This document shows, piece by piece, positions 1-7,407 of a DNA stretch of 28,720 nucleotides. The stretch comes from a virus. The stretch covers positions 1 through 28,720 of IMG/VR virus record IMGVR_UViG_3300020213_000095; one strand, given 5' to 3'. Under the pieces are notes generated by a model. That model saw only the letters and a program-made list of their open reading frames with translations. It was not told the DNA's origin and did not search any database. Position 1 is the first letter of the stretch. Every line of letters starts with the position of its first letter. The position numbers and the translations under genes are program-made.

Positions 1-215
1 TTCACGGGCGTCAGTTCGGATTTAACGATGAAGCGAATTATCCAGTCGGTGCCCCAGTCCATCCCGATTCCAGGTAAAAGCCTGGCAAGATCGTCAGAGC
101 CGCAGGCTTGGCATTGTCCCGTGGGGGCCTCTTTGTAGCATCCGCAGCAGAACGGAATGGATTTCTTGAGGGCCAGCTTCTGTAGTTTCTCTTGGATTTT
201 CGTATTGTTTTCCAT
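1..215 (-). CDS. Zinc-ribbon protein of mobile-element type (5' part only)
   Basis: Leftward gene starting at ATG 215-213 and running off the window; about 71 codons are visible. The start is supported by an AAGGAAG Shine-Dalgarno just upstream. The protein begins MENNTKIQEKLQKLALKK and then has a zinc ribbon made of CCGC and CQAC pairs (residues 23-39), followed by a GSDDLARLLPG segment and a DWIIRFIV segment. From memory this matches the N-terminus of a family of roughly 140-residue proteins found on integrative conjugative elements and plasmids; its function is not established. The DNA is more G/C-rich than the phage genes to the right, so I read it as flanking DNA, not phage. Coding call is firm, family call moderate. 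Confidence 0.75.
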   Translation of the reverse strand, partial: MENNTKIQEKLQKLALKKSIPFCCGCYKEAPTGQCQACGSDDLARLLPGIGMDWGTDWIIRFIVKSELTPV

Positions 216-284
216 ATTCACTTCCTTGGTAACTAGTATTGCAATCAAACAGCCAACTATTTAGGCTTAAGCTTGCAAACGAAT

Positions 285-303
285 CTGTCGACGATATCGA
301 CAG
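285..303. repeat. 19-base interrupted palindrome
   Basis: CTGTCGA, five central bases CGATA, then TCGACAG: two perfect 7-base arms. The size and symmetry suit a dimeric DNA-binding protein (operator or recombinase site), which is inference. A related ATCGACGA lies about 45 bases further right. Confidence 0.5.
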
Positions 304-434
304 TTCCTAGACGGGAATATAAGTTTGGTGGTTAACTAATTGAATTCTATCGACGAGAAGAGGGTGTATAACTTGTTTGCACTTTTGCTAACTTGGTCAG
401 TTATAGGTTTTAACTATGGTAATTACGTTCGTGA

Positions 435-469
435 TTAGAGGGGTGAATAGATTCTATTCCCCCCTCTAA
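435..469. repeat. 16-bp stem hairpin with 3-base loop
   Basis: Left arm TTAGAGGGGTGAATAG (435-450), loop ATT, right arm CTATTCCCCCCTCTAA (454-469); 15 of 16 positions pair. A third partial copy of the right arm (TCTATTCCCCC) follows at 471-481. There is no T-tract after it on either strand, so it is not a typical intrinsic terminator. Possible structured RNA, protein-binding site or origin element. Confidence 0.55.
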
Positions 470-585
470 ATCTATTCCCCCATTGACGAGTCCCATTCGT
501 CGTGAACGTGTATTGCGACGGATTTTGTAGTTTACATAATAAATATTATAACGACGGTAAAAATTACAATTAACGACCCATAAAA

Positions 586-618
586 GCATTGCAAGGAAAC
601 CACGTTTCATTGCAATGC
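586..618. repeat. 15-bp stem hairpin with CAC loop
   Basis: Left arm GCATTGCAAGGAAAC (586-600), loop CAC (601-603), right arm GTTTCATTGCAATGC (604-618); 14 of 15 positions pair. It is not followed by a T-tract. With the hairpin at 435-469 it marks a strongly folded stretch in a region without genes. Confidence 0.55.
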
Positions 619-879
619 CAAGCTAAGTATTCGGATTTGCAATACCATTCCAACCAGTGATAGCATATTACTAGGCGCACATATAATGTATGGCCCCTTA
701 TAAGCGCTGTATGTCAACCACTCAACCATGCCCCTTATCTTACCTGCTTATGGTATGGTCTAAACAAACCCCAGACCAGGCTGGTACCAAACGCTACTAA
801 CCAAAAGAACCGCACATAGTTGTACTTTAACCAATGGTTTTCCCTATTCGCTAAAGTATAGCTATTCATGCGGCTTTTT

Positions 880-1054
880 CGGGTTAGAATAGGTCAAATG
901 CACTTAAAAGCTAAACGCCCGAAAATTCGGGTTAGAATAGGTCAAATGCACTTAAAAACTAAACGCCCGAAAATTTAGAATAGGCCAAATGCACTTAAAA
1001 GCTAAACGCCCGAAAATTAGGTCAAATGCACTTAAAAGCTAAACGCCCGAAAAT
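880..1054. repeat. Four-copy imperfect direct-repeat array (iteron-like)
   Basis: Four head-to-tail copies share a core with GTCAAATGCACTTAAAA and then CTAAACGCCCGAAAAT. Copy 1 is 880-927 and copy 2 is 928-975 (48 bases each); copy 3 is 976-1018 (43) and copy 4 is 1019-1054 (36). Copies 3 and 4 are shortened progressively at their left ends only. At the copy 1/2 junction CCCGAA-AA-TTCGGG forms a dyad. Copies differ by single bases (AACT for AGCT in copy 2, GGCC for GGTC in copy 3). Without unique spacers this is not CRISPR. Iteron-type origin or tandem regulator sites are the likely readings. Confidence 0.75.
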
Positions 1055-1146
1055 ATTGAAGTTTTGGCTAGAATCCGGGGGCTGGGGGTCAATTCTTTTC
1101 TTAGAATTAGCTTCTACTCGGTGCGATTTTTTTACGGGACATAAAA

Positions 1147-1899
1147 TTGACAAGTGAAAATGACTCAGCATTCCAAGACCTAGATTTATCTAATCCTCGC
1201 TCCCTCCTAAATCTCGTCTCCGAAAATTTACGTCTCCGCATCGCAGAAATCCCAGACGAATTTCTAAATAGAAAAGAGCACGAGATAATTAATCTCTGTT
1301 ACTCAGACGAGCCAGACGGAAGGCCCGGCGCCATTGATTCGGTTTTACGTAGAAACTTTTGGGACGAGTATAACCGCGTGCTCGCAGACGAACTTCCAGC
1401 GATGCTCATGAAAAATATTTATCAGGAAACTTGCAGCTTACAAACCTTCAATAGAATTCTCCATGACTATAAACGCCTAGCCTACATCATCACTGAGCCC
1501 CACAGAGACAAGGTTAAAAGTCAGTACGCCCTAGATTGTGTGTGGGAGAAAATAATTAAGCTTGCAAAGATGGATCCTGAGATAAGCACAAAGACAGGGC
1601 TTCCTGATTCTAAGGTCTGGGACTTACAGCTTAAGCTCTTTCAGTTTTTGGAACAGCAAAAGCATGGCTCCCTCATTCATCGCATTAAGCAGGAGACAAC
1701 TAATTTAAATGTGGAAGTAGACGGTAATAAAGTTATCGCGCAAGCAAATACTGAAGAAGAGGTTCGTAAAATCCTAGAGCAAGTAAAGGCTAGGCTTTCT
1801 ATTTTACCCACTCCTCCGCAGCCACAAATTGAGCCCCGCTTAGTTCTTCCCACGGAAATAGCGCACCGAGATGCTAAGAAAGCAGAGGTAGAAAGATAA
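1147..1899 (+). CDS. Putative terminase small subunit / packaging protein
   Basis: 250 residues, starting at TTG 1147; the next in-frame ATG would lose about 85 residues. There is no strong Shine-Dalgarno. The protein is mostly helical and charged. A C-terminal helical stretch (about 195-217, TEEEVRKILEQVKARL) leads into a proline-rich segment and a basic tail. I do not recognise a named family. Its place as first gene of the rightward block, three small genes before the large terminase, is where the DNA-recognising small terminase usually sits, so that role is inferred from context. The stop codon overlaps the next start. Confidence 0.6.
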   Translation: MTSENDSAFQDLDLSNPRSLLNLVSENLRLRIAEIPDEFLNRKEHEIINLCYSDEPDGRPGAIDSVLRRNFWDEYNRVLADELPAMLMKNIYQETCSLQTFNRILHDYKRLAYIITEPHRDKVKSQYALDCVWEKIIKLAKMDPEISTKTGLPDSKVWDLQLKLFQFLEQQKHGSLIHRIKQETTNLNVEVDGNKVIAQANTEEEVRKILEQVKARLSILPTPPQPQIEPRLVLPTEIAHRDAKKAEVER

Positions 1900-2153
1900 T
1901 GCCACTTACGTTTGACCACCACCAAAGGAACCTTCCAAAGATAATGATTAAGTACAAATGCGCAATAACCAATTGCTCAAAGGATGTACGCGCTACGATA
2001 GATTTATATATAGGCGACATCAGGCATTTCTTTTGTTCGTCAAAATGCCGCAATGATTTTAGGCAGGTGCGCACAGCTGGAGCGGCTGAGCGCGTAGCGG
2101 CTTTCTTGGAAAAGAAACGAAATGCTATAATTGGGAATCCCAAACGAAAATGA
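1899..2153 (+). CDS. Small treble-clef zinc-finger protein (TRASH/MYM-like)
   Basis: 84 residues; ATG 1899 overlaps the upstream TAA. An internal ATG at 1944 (MIKYKCAITNC) is a possible alternative start. The core has a CAITNC pair, then about 22 residues later FCSSKC followed by RNDFR. A C-x4-C / C-x3-C set with an aromatic just before the second pair resembles TRASH/MYM-type zinc fingers. The C-terminus is strongly basic (EKKRNAIIGNPKRK). A nucleic-acid or protein-binding accessory role is inferred. It is one of several tiny zinc-binding proteins in this phage. Confidence 0.6.
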   Translation: MPLTFDHHQRNLPKIMIKYKCAITNCSKDVRATIDLYIGDIRHFFCSSKCRNDFRQVRTAGAAERVAAFLEKKRNAIIGNPKRK

Positions 2154-2331
2154 AAAAGACCTTTTAGACGAAGCCGGTGAGTTTTATCTAACTCCCACGC
2201 TTTTGTATTATGGAAAAGATGGAAAGCCCAAGATGTACCATGAGCCGGATACTGAGTGTTGGTGCAGCCCTATAGTGTACTTCTTCGAGGATGGGAGTAT
2301 AGACTATGTTGAGCATCGGCTCCCTACGTGA
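2131..2331 (+). CDS. Small acidic phage protein, unknown function
   Basis: 66 residues from TTG 2131, overlapping the previous gene by 23 bases; no clear ribosome-binding site, so the start is uncertain. The sequence contains a YLTPTLLYYGKDGKPKMYHEP segment-like beta-rich core and a CWC motif (about residue 43-45), then a FFEDGSIDYVEHRLP tail. I do not recognise it. Its tight placement within the packaging operon supports a real gene. Confidence 0.45.
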   Translation: MGIPNENEKDLLDEAGEFYLTPTLLYYGKDGKPKMYHEPDTECWCSPIVYFFEDGSIDYVEHRLPT

Positions 2332-2346
2332 TAGCCTCACATAAAA

Positions 2347-2457
2347 ATGAACGGCCCAGTAAAATACATTTGTATTATTTGCAAGAGGTATGAGCGCCAT
2401 CCCGCCGTTAGGATTTGCGACAAATGCCGCAAAGAAAAGAAGCATTTTAAAAAATGA
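2347..2457 (+). CDS. 36-residue zinc-ribbon mini-protein
   Basis: Short ORF starting MNGPVKYICIICKRYERH with two CxxC knuckles (CIIC at residues 9-12 and CDKC at 24-27) and a lysine-rich end KEKKHFKK. Four cysteines about 12 residues apart make a plausible single zinc ribbon. Its TGA stop (2455-2457) overlaps the ATG of the large terminase (2454), which implies translational coupling. Compare the 33-residue zinc-ribbon protein at 27,920. Function unknown; nucleic-acid binding is a guess from charge and fold. Confidence 0.6.
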   Translation: MNGPVKYICIICKRYERHPAVRICDKCRKEKKHFKK

Positions 2458-3935
2458 GCTCCCAAAAAGAATTAGAGCAGCACTTAGCTGCAGAAGAAAA
2501 CGCAAGCCTTCTTCCCCATCTTTTTGGACAAAGGCTTTATCCGTGGCAAAAGAAATTTATAGAGAGTACGAATAAGCAAGTGTTTGTGGTTGCTGCGAAC
2601 CAAATAGGAAAAAGCAGCATCCAAATTAAGAAGATGATTCAGTGGGCGACTTCCCCGCAGCACTGGAAAAACCTCTGGCCCGAATGGGCAAATATTCCTA
2701 GAATCCTCTGGTATCTTTATCCGTCTAGCGGCGTTGCTACGGTTGAGTTTGAAAAGAAGTGGGTGACTGAATTTCTCCCCCGGGGGAAAATGAAAGATGA
2801 CCCAGTCTACGGCTGGAAGGACGAGTATAAGGGCGGCTTTATACAAGCTGTCCACTTTAATAATGGCGTGAGCATATACTTTAAAACCTACTCACAAAAT
2901 GTGCAGGACCTACAAACCGGAACAGTGCATTATATCGGGTGTGACGAAGAATTAGACGAGTCGCTCTGGCCGGAGCTGCAACTACGCCTTGCCCACACAG
3001 ACGGATACTTTAGCTGCGTATTCACAGCTACCCAAGGCCAAGATTTCTGGAGAGAGGCGATGGAAGTTCATGGCCACGGCGAAAGATTCCCAGATGCCCT
3101 AAAGATGCAAATCTCTATGTACGATTGCCTAACGTATTGCGACGGCACGAAATCATTTTGGACAGAAGAAAGAATCCAGATAATAAAAAACTCTTGTAAG
3201 TCTGAAGCGGAAATTCTTAGAAGGGTTTATGGCAAGTTCGTTTTAGACTCTGGGCTTAAGTACCAAAGTTTTAGCAGAACCCAAAACATTATTAGCCCTG
3301 TTACTATTCCATCTGACTATAATGTTTTTGTGGGTATCGACGTTGGCTCTGGAATAGATAATCACCCAAGCGCGATTGTATTTGTTGCGGCGGCACCAGA
3401 TTTTAAGAGTGGTTTTTTATTCAAAGGCCAAAGATTTGATAACATGGAAACCACAGCGAGTGACGTAGTTACTCTGTTTCAACAAATGCGCTCCGAAATT
3501 AACCTGCCCATAAGCGCTGTGTTCTACGATCATTCGTCAAAAGACCTTGCAACCATTTCCGCTAGAATGAATGAGAGCTTTATGCCTGCGGAAAAATCGC
3601 ATCCAATTGGTGAGCAGTATTTAAACGTGCTGTTTAAAAACAAAATGCTTAAATGTTTTGATACGCCGGAACTTGCCCCGCTTTACACGGAACTTTCTAT
3701 GCTTAAGCAGGCAACCCCGAAGAACCAAGCTAAGGACGATTTCTGTGACGCTCTACGCTATAGCATCACTAAAATCCCATGGGATTTTTCCGTTATAAAC
3801 GGAATCCCCATACTCCCCGAGCGCGAAAGAACAGAAACAGAAATGCGGCGCGACATGTTTTTCCAAGAGCAGGAAGTAGGCTACGACGTAATTCGCGAGA
3901 TGGAAAGCATCCAAGAGTTGCATGACATTTGGTAA
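2454..3935 (+). CDS. terL: Terminase large subunit
   Basis: 493 residues, the usual size for the DNA-packaging motor. The N-terminal ATPase has a variant Walker A, AANQIGKS (47-54), and a Walker B ending in CDEE (163-166) after HYIG. The C-terminal RNase H-like nuclease has its metal-binding acids in FVGIDVGSG (D296), VFYDHS (D359) and a late DDFCDAL motif (about 430-437). The enzyme translocates DNA into the procapsid through the portal and cuts the concatemer. The start is coupled (ATGA) to the zinc-ribbon gene upstream. Family assignment is secure; the packaging type (headful or cos) cannot be told from sequence alone. Confidence 0.93.
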   Translation: MSSQKELEQHLAAEENASLLPHLFGQRLYPWQKKFIESTNKQVFVVAANQIGKSSIQIKKMIQWATSPQHWKNLWPEWANIPRILWYLYPSSGVATVEFEKKWVTEFLPRGKMKDDPVYGWKDEYKGGFIQAVHFNNGVSIYFKTYSQNVQDLQTGTVHYIGCDEELDESLWPELQLRLAHTDGYFSCVFTATQGQDFWREAMEVHGHGERFPDALKMQISMYDCLTYCDGTKSFWTEERIQIIKNSCKSEAEILRRVYGKFVLDSGLKYQSFSRTQNIISPVTIPSDYNVFVGIDVGSGIDNHPSAIVFVAAAPDFKSGFLFKGQRFDNMETTASDVVTLFQQMRSEINLPISAVFYDHSSKDLATISARMNESFMPAEKSHPIGEQYLNVLFKNKMLKCFDTPELAPLYTELSMLKQATPKNQAKDDFCDALRYSITKIPWDFSVINGIPILPERERTETEMRRDMFFQEQEVGYDVIREMESIQELHDIW

Positions 3936-3958
3936 AACTACGTATTAACTTACTGTAA

Positions 3959-4270
3959 ATGGAAATTCTGCAGCCGAAAGACATTCTGTGTATAATAAAG
4001 TCTTGTAGCGTAAATATGGTTTCCCGGTTGCAATTTGGAAACCTCACGATAGAATTTCAACCACAATCAAAACAAGAAGCACAGGTAGAACAATCAGTCC
4101 CGATGGAAATTATTGTCGAGCGTCCAAGCGAAGAAGAATCCTTGGAAGTAAAGGGGCGACGGCAAAAGCAAGAGTATGAAGATTTACTAGAAGAGGCGCG
4201 ATTAGCTAATCCTGGGTTGTATGAGGATTTAATACAATTAGAGGGTGACGATGCCGGAGACAGAACCTAA
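3959..4270 (+). CDS. Small acidic protein between terminase and portal
   Basis: Up to 103 residues from ATG 3959; no Shine-Dalgarno is visible there, and ATG 4016 (MVSRLQFGNLTIEFQP) would give an 84-residue product. The second half is very acidic and helical (EEESLEVKGRRQKQEYEDLL), suggesting a coiled helix. It ends inside the portal gene, overlapping the portal ATG by 20 bases. A TATAAT hexamer at 3991-3996 lies inside the longer version, so the shorter start could have its own transcript, though no good -35 is seen. Function not recognised. Confidence 0.55.
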   Translation: MEILQPKDILCIIKSCSVNMVSRLQFGNLTIEFQPQSKQEAQVEQSVPMEIIVERPSEEESLEVKGRRQKQEYEDLLEEARLANPGLYEDLIQLEGDDAGDRT

Positions 4271-6395
4271 GAGCATAAAAGACCTAAACGAAGTATGGAA
4301 AAATGCTGAAGCTTGCGACAAAGACCTTAGGTCCGAACAGCGTACAAACATTCAGCTCGTAGCTGGCGATCATTATAATCGACAGGGCAGCCGTTACTGG
4401 AACCGAATTCGCGAGTCTAAAAAATTATCCCCCGAAACACGGCTCCGCATAACAAAGAACCACATAGGAAAAATTACTAAGCTTTATCGAAACGCTATCC
4501 AGCAGCATTCCCCTGGTGTTGCAATAGTTCCAAAGAATGAAACAGAAATACAAGACCAAAAGGCAGCAGAGCAACACCACGCCGTGTGGCAGGACATTAA
4601 GTCCCGGCATAAAGTAAACAAAAAGATTCGCACATGGATAAAAGATTTCGTGGAAATTGGTGAGGTCGCGTGCAAAGTATTTTGGGATCCGGATGCAGGT
4701 ACTCAAATCGGGTGGGAACCTGAGCTAGACGAAATGGGTCAGCCATTAATGTCTCAGCCTGAGTTAGACCCGCTTACTGGGGCCCCGCTTTCGCAACCGG
4801 AAATGGTTCCGTCTAAGCGTCCCGCAATGAGCGGCGATTTAGTGTTTGATACCATTCTTGGCCCTGATTTACGCCGCGACCAAAATTCAAAGGATATGGC
4901 AGACTCCCCGTGGATGGGTCTTGCAAAAATGGTTGCGATAAAAGACCTAAAGAAAAAATATGCGGGCGACGACGCGAAGATAAAGTTTATACAAGAAGCG
5001 ACAGAAGACACGTTTCGGGTTTTTGAGAGTGGAAATAATTCACATAAGAATACGAAGGATTTATCTCAAGTAAGGGAGTTTTACTACCGCCCTTGCGCCG
5101 ATTACCCAAAGGGATATTTCTTTATCACCACAGAGCTTGGCATACTAGAGGAGGGAGAGCTTCCTTTTGGATTTTTCCCTATTATCTATGAAGGATTTGA
5201 CGAAATCACAACTAGCCCGCGTCACTATTCAATTATCAGGCAATTGCGCCCTTACCAAATTGAGATTAACCGCGCTGCGAGTAAAATGGCAGAACATCAG
5301 GTCACAATTGGCGACACGAAGGTATTTCTCTTATCCGGAAGTAAGCCGGGCGCTGGCGCCACGAAACCTGGTATTAGGTACGAATCTATCACTGGCCAAC
5401 CTCCGGTTATTGTACCGGGACAAACGGGCGACCAATTCCTACCGTACCTTGAGAGCCAAATAAAAGAAATGTACATGATAGCAGACCTGCAGGAAGAGCT
5501 GGAAGAGCAGCCTACGCAAGTAGAGGCTTACGCGCTTTTATTCCGGTCACTCAAGCAGAAAAAGAAATTTGTAATTTACGCTGAGAAATTTGAAAGCTTT
5601 TTAACTGAAATTGCCTACGCATCCCTGCAGCTAATGAAAAAGTATGCGCCGCCACAGTTATTTGTAAACATGGCTGGTAAAAACGAGCAAGTAAACGTTA
5701 AGGAGTTTAAAGGCTCAGATGATTTGCGCTGGCAGATTAAGGTAGAGCCGCAGACTGACGATGTCGAGACAAAATTCGGTAAGCAGCTCGTGCTAAATAA
5801 CATCATCCAGTATATTGGTGCAAACTTAGACAAAAAAGACGTTGGAAAGTTTATTAGGCTATCTCCGTATCTTTCAAAGGAGAAAATGCTGCAAGAATTT
5901 ACAGCAGACTGGGACAACTCACAGAATGACATTCTTGCAATGGATAGGGGTGAGTACCCGCAGCCAAATAAGTACGAGGACCATAAATACTTACTCGCCG
6001 CTATGACAAATAGGGTAAAGCAGCCAGACTTTCAGTTTAAAGAGCCTAAGGTAAAGCAAGTTTACGACCAAAAGATTAAAGAGCACGAACAGGCAATCTC
6101 AATTGAAGCGCAAGAGCTGCAAGCAGCACAAGCTGGAATGATTCCTACCTCTGGTGGCTCTGTGAAATGTGATTACTACGTTCCAGACCCAAATAATCCT
6201 ATGGGTTCTAAGCGCGCAACCATTCCTGCTGACGCAATTCAGTGGGTGATAAAGAAATTAGCCGACCAAGGAACTTTTATGGAAGGGGTTAAGGGCTTAA
6301 CCCAAGATTCACTTTCTGAAATTGCTGCGATGGCGCAGCAACAACCACAAATGGAGCAACCTGGGCAAGTGCCTCCACAATATAGGAGTAACTAA
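4251..6395 (+). CDS. Portal protein (P22-like)
   Basis: 714 residues from ATG 4251, chosen over GTG 4245 because GAGGG (4241-4245) then sits 5 bases upstream. Size and N-terminal signature (helical, with AGDHYNRQGSRYWNRI and RLRITKNHIGKITKLYRN) fit the large portals of P22-type podoviruses. It follows the terminase and precedes the scaffold, the standard order. The portal forms the dodecameric ring at the unique vertex for DNA entry and tail attachment. The C-terminal stretch (about 610-714) is rich in Q and A, compatible with a long helical barrel. The stop overlaps the scaffold start (TAATG). Confidence 0.88.
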   Translation: MPETEPKSIKDLNEVWKNAEACDKDLRSEQRTNIQLVAGDHYNRQGSRYWNRIRESKKLSPETRLRITKNHIGKITKLYRNAIQQHSPGVAIVPKNETEIQDQKAAEQHHAVWQDIKSRHKVNKKIRTWIKDFVEIGEVACKVFWDPDAGTQIGWEPELDEMGQPLMSQPELDPLTGAPLSQPEMVPSKRPAMSGDLVFDTILGPDLRRDQNSKDMADSPWMGLAKMVAIKDLKKKYAGDDAKIKFIQEATEDTFRVFESGNNSHKNTKDLSQVREFYYRPCADYPKGYFFITTELGILEEGELPFGFFPIIYEGFDEITTSPRHYSIIRQLRPYQIEINRAASKMAEHQVTIGDTKVFLLSGSKPGAGATKPGIRYESITGQPPVIVPGQTGDQFLPYLESQIKEMYMIADLQEELEEQPTQVEAYALLFRSLKQKKKFVIYAEKFESFLTEIAYASLQLMKKYAPPQLFVNMAGKNEQVNVKEFKGSDDLRWQIKVEPQTDDVETKFGKQLVLNNIIQYIGANLDKKDVGKFIRLSPYLSKEKMLQEFTADWDNSQNDILAMDRGEYPQPNKYEDHKYLLAAMTNRVKQPDFQFKEPKVKQVYDQKIKEHEQAISIEAQELQAAQAGMIPTSGGSVKCDYYVPDPNNPMGSKRATIPADAIQWVIKKLADQGTFMEGVKGLTQDSLSEIAAMAQQQPQMEQPGQVPPQYRSN

Positions 6396-7336
6396 TGCCG
6401 GATGAAATAATTGAAACGAGTCCCGAAGAAAAGGGGACTGAAATTGGAAATGCGTCGACAGAAACACAAAATACAGAAGTAATTGTTTCAAAACCAGCAG
6501 AAGTGGAAGCAAAAACACCGGAACTTCCATCTTACACTCCTAATTTTAAGTACAAAGTTAATGATAAGGACCAAGAATTCGACGAATTCATTCGCAGCTC
6601 TATAAAAGATAAAGAATCTGAAGAAAAAGTACGAAAACTGTACGCAGATGCCTATGGATTAGAGGCTATTAAGCCGAAATACGACGATTTAAAGGCCAAA
6701 TACCCGGTTGCAGAGCAGAATTATCAGCAGTTAAACGATACAATTAACGAGGTTTTGGACCTGAAAGACAAGGATTTAGGGGCCTTTTTTGACCGTTTAA
6801 AGTTGCCGGAAGAGAAGGTCGCTCAGTGGATGCTTGATAAAATCAAGAAAATGGAACTTCCCCCGGAGCAACAACAGGTTTACAATCAGTATGAAGAGAC
6901 TCGGAGACGGAACCTAACACTGGAAAAGCAATTCCAGCAGTTGGAAGCCAGGACCCAAGCGCAAGAGATTCATGCAAGAATCTTAGAGCTGGACACTAGC
7001 CTACAAAGACCCGAGGTAAGCTCATTTATGAAAGCGTTCGATGACGCCAGGAAAGCTCCCGGCGCCTTTAAAGAGGAAGTCAGAGAACGCGGAATCTATG
7101 AGTGGAAGGTTAATGGCAAAGATATTTCTGTTGCAGACGCAATTGCGGCAGTTATGTCTCGGTACACTGGAATGGTAAATCCCACTGAAATGGGAACCCA
7201 ACATTCGCAGCAACCAGGCCAAGAAAAACCGTTACCTGTAATACCCCGCGTGCAAGGAAAAGCGGTTTCCTTCGTGGGTAAACAACCAAGGTCGATAGCA
7301 GATTTAAAAAAAATCAGCGCGGAACTGTCGGGATAA
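6395..7336 (+). CDS. Scaffolding protein
   Basis: 313 residues. An AGGAG box precedes ATG 6395, which overlaps the portal stop. The N-terminus is acidic and rich in E, T and P; the middle (about 100-205) is long charged helix (QQLEARTQAQEIHARILELD), likely coiled coil. The C-terminus is a short basic helix ending SIADLKKISAELSG. Between portal and capsid, this composition is typical of scaffolds that template procapsid assembly and then leave. In P22 the scaffold C-terminus binds coat protein; the same is inferred here. The SIADLKKIS tail resembles a motif in other virion-cluster genes (see findings). Confidence 0.8.
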   Translation: MPDEIIETSPEEKGTEIGNASTETQNTEVIVSKPAEVEAKTPELPSYTPNFKYKVNDKDQEFDEFIRSSIKDKESEEKVRKLYADAYGLEAIKPKYDDLKAKYPVAEQNYQQLNDTINEVLDLKDKDLGAFFDRLKLPEEKVAQWMLDKIKKMELPPEQQQVYNQYEETRRRNLTLEKQFQQLEARTQAQEIHARILELDTSLQRPEVSSFMKAFDDARKAPGAFKEEVRERGIYEWKVNGKDISVADAIAAVMSRYTGMVNPTEMGTQHSQQPGQEKPLPVIPRVQGKAVSFVGKQPRSIADLKKISAELSG

Positions 7337-7407
7337 TCTCGGCACTTTCTGGATTTAAAAACAAAACTTTATAACCACGGTCATACGTGTGTTCTTAGGA
7401 GGCTAAG

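Larger units (their letters stand above)
216..1146. other. Structured non-coding left region of the phage
   Basis: About 930 bases without a convincing gene. It holds a 19-base palindrome (285-303), two long hairpins (435-469 and 586-618), a weaker dyad (TGGTCT 756-761 with AGACCA 773-778), a four-copy direct-repeat array (880-1054) and a small dyad AATTCT/AGAATT (1091-1108). The hexamer TAGAAT recurs in three array copies and twice after them. A TATAAT stands at 682-687 but without a good -35 box. Position, between flanking DNA and the packaging genes, suggests a control region, replication origin or packaging site; this is inference. No tRNA was seen. Confidence 0.6.

Noticed and set aside
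216-440. att site shared with 28,153-28,335
   Set aside because: Only 6-7 base matches (GCTTAA, GGGTGT) were found by eye between the two ends, which is expected by chance.
410-610. 66-codon leftward ORF in the left non-coding region
   Set aside because: It covers one long hairpin and starts inside another, has a low-complexity basic composition and no convincing Shine-Dalgarno or recognisable protein feature.
682-687. TATAAT as a promoter in the left region
   Set aside because: The sequence 16-18 bases upstream is not -35-like; too weak to report as a feature.
640-880. tRNA gene in the left region
   Set aside because: No cloverleaf with acceptor, T-arm GTTCRANNC and anticodon stem could be formed.
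880-1054. Direct repeats read as a CRISPR array
   Set aside because: Copies are adjacent, without unique spacers, and no cas gene is nearby.
3991-3996. TATAAT as a promoter within the gene after the terminase
   Set aside because: No matching -35 box at suitable spacing; noted only as a possibility for the shorter start at 4,016.
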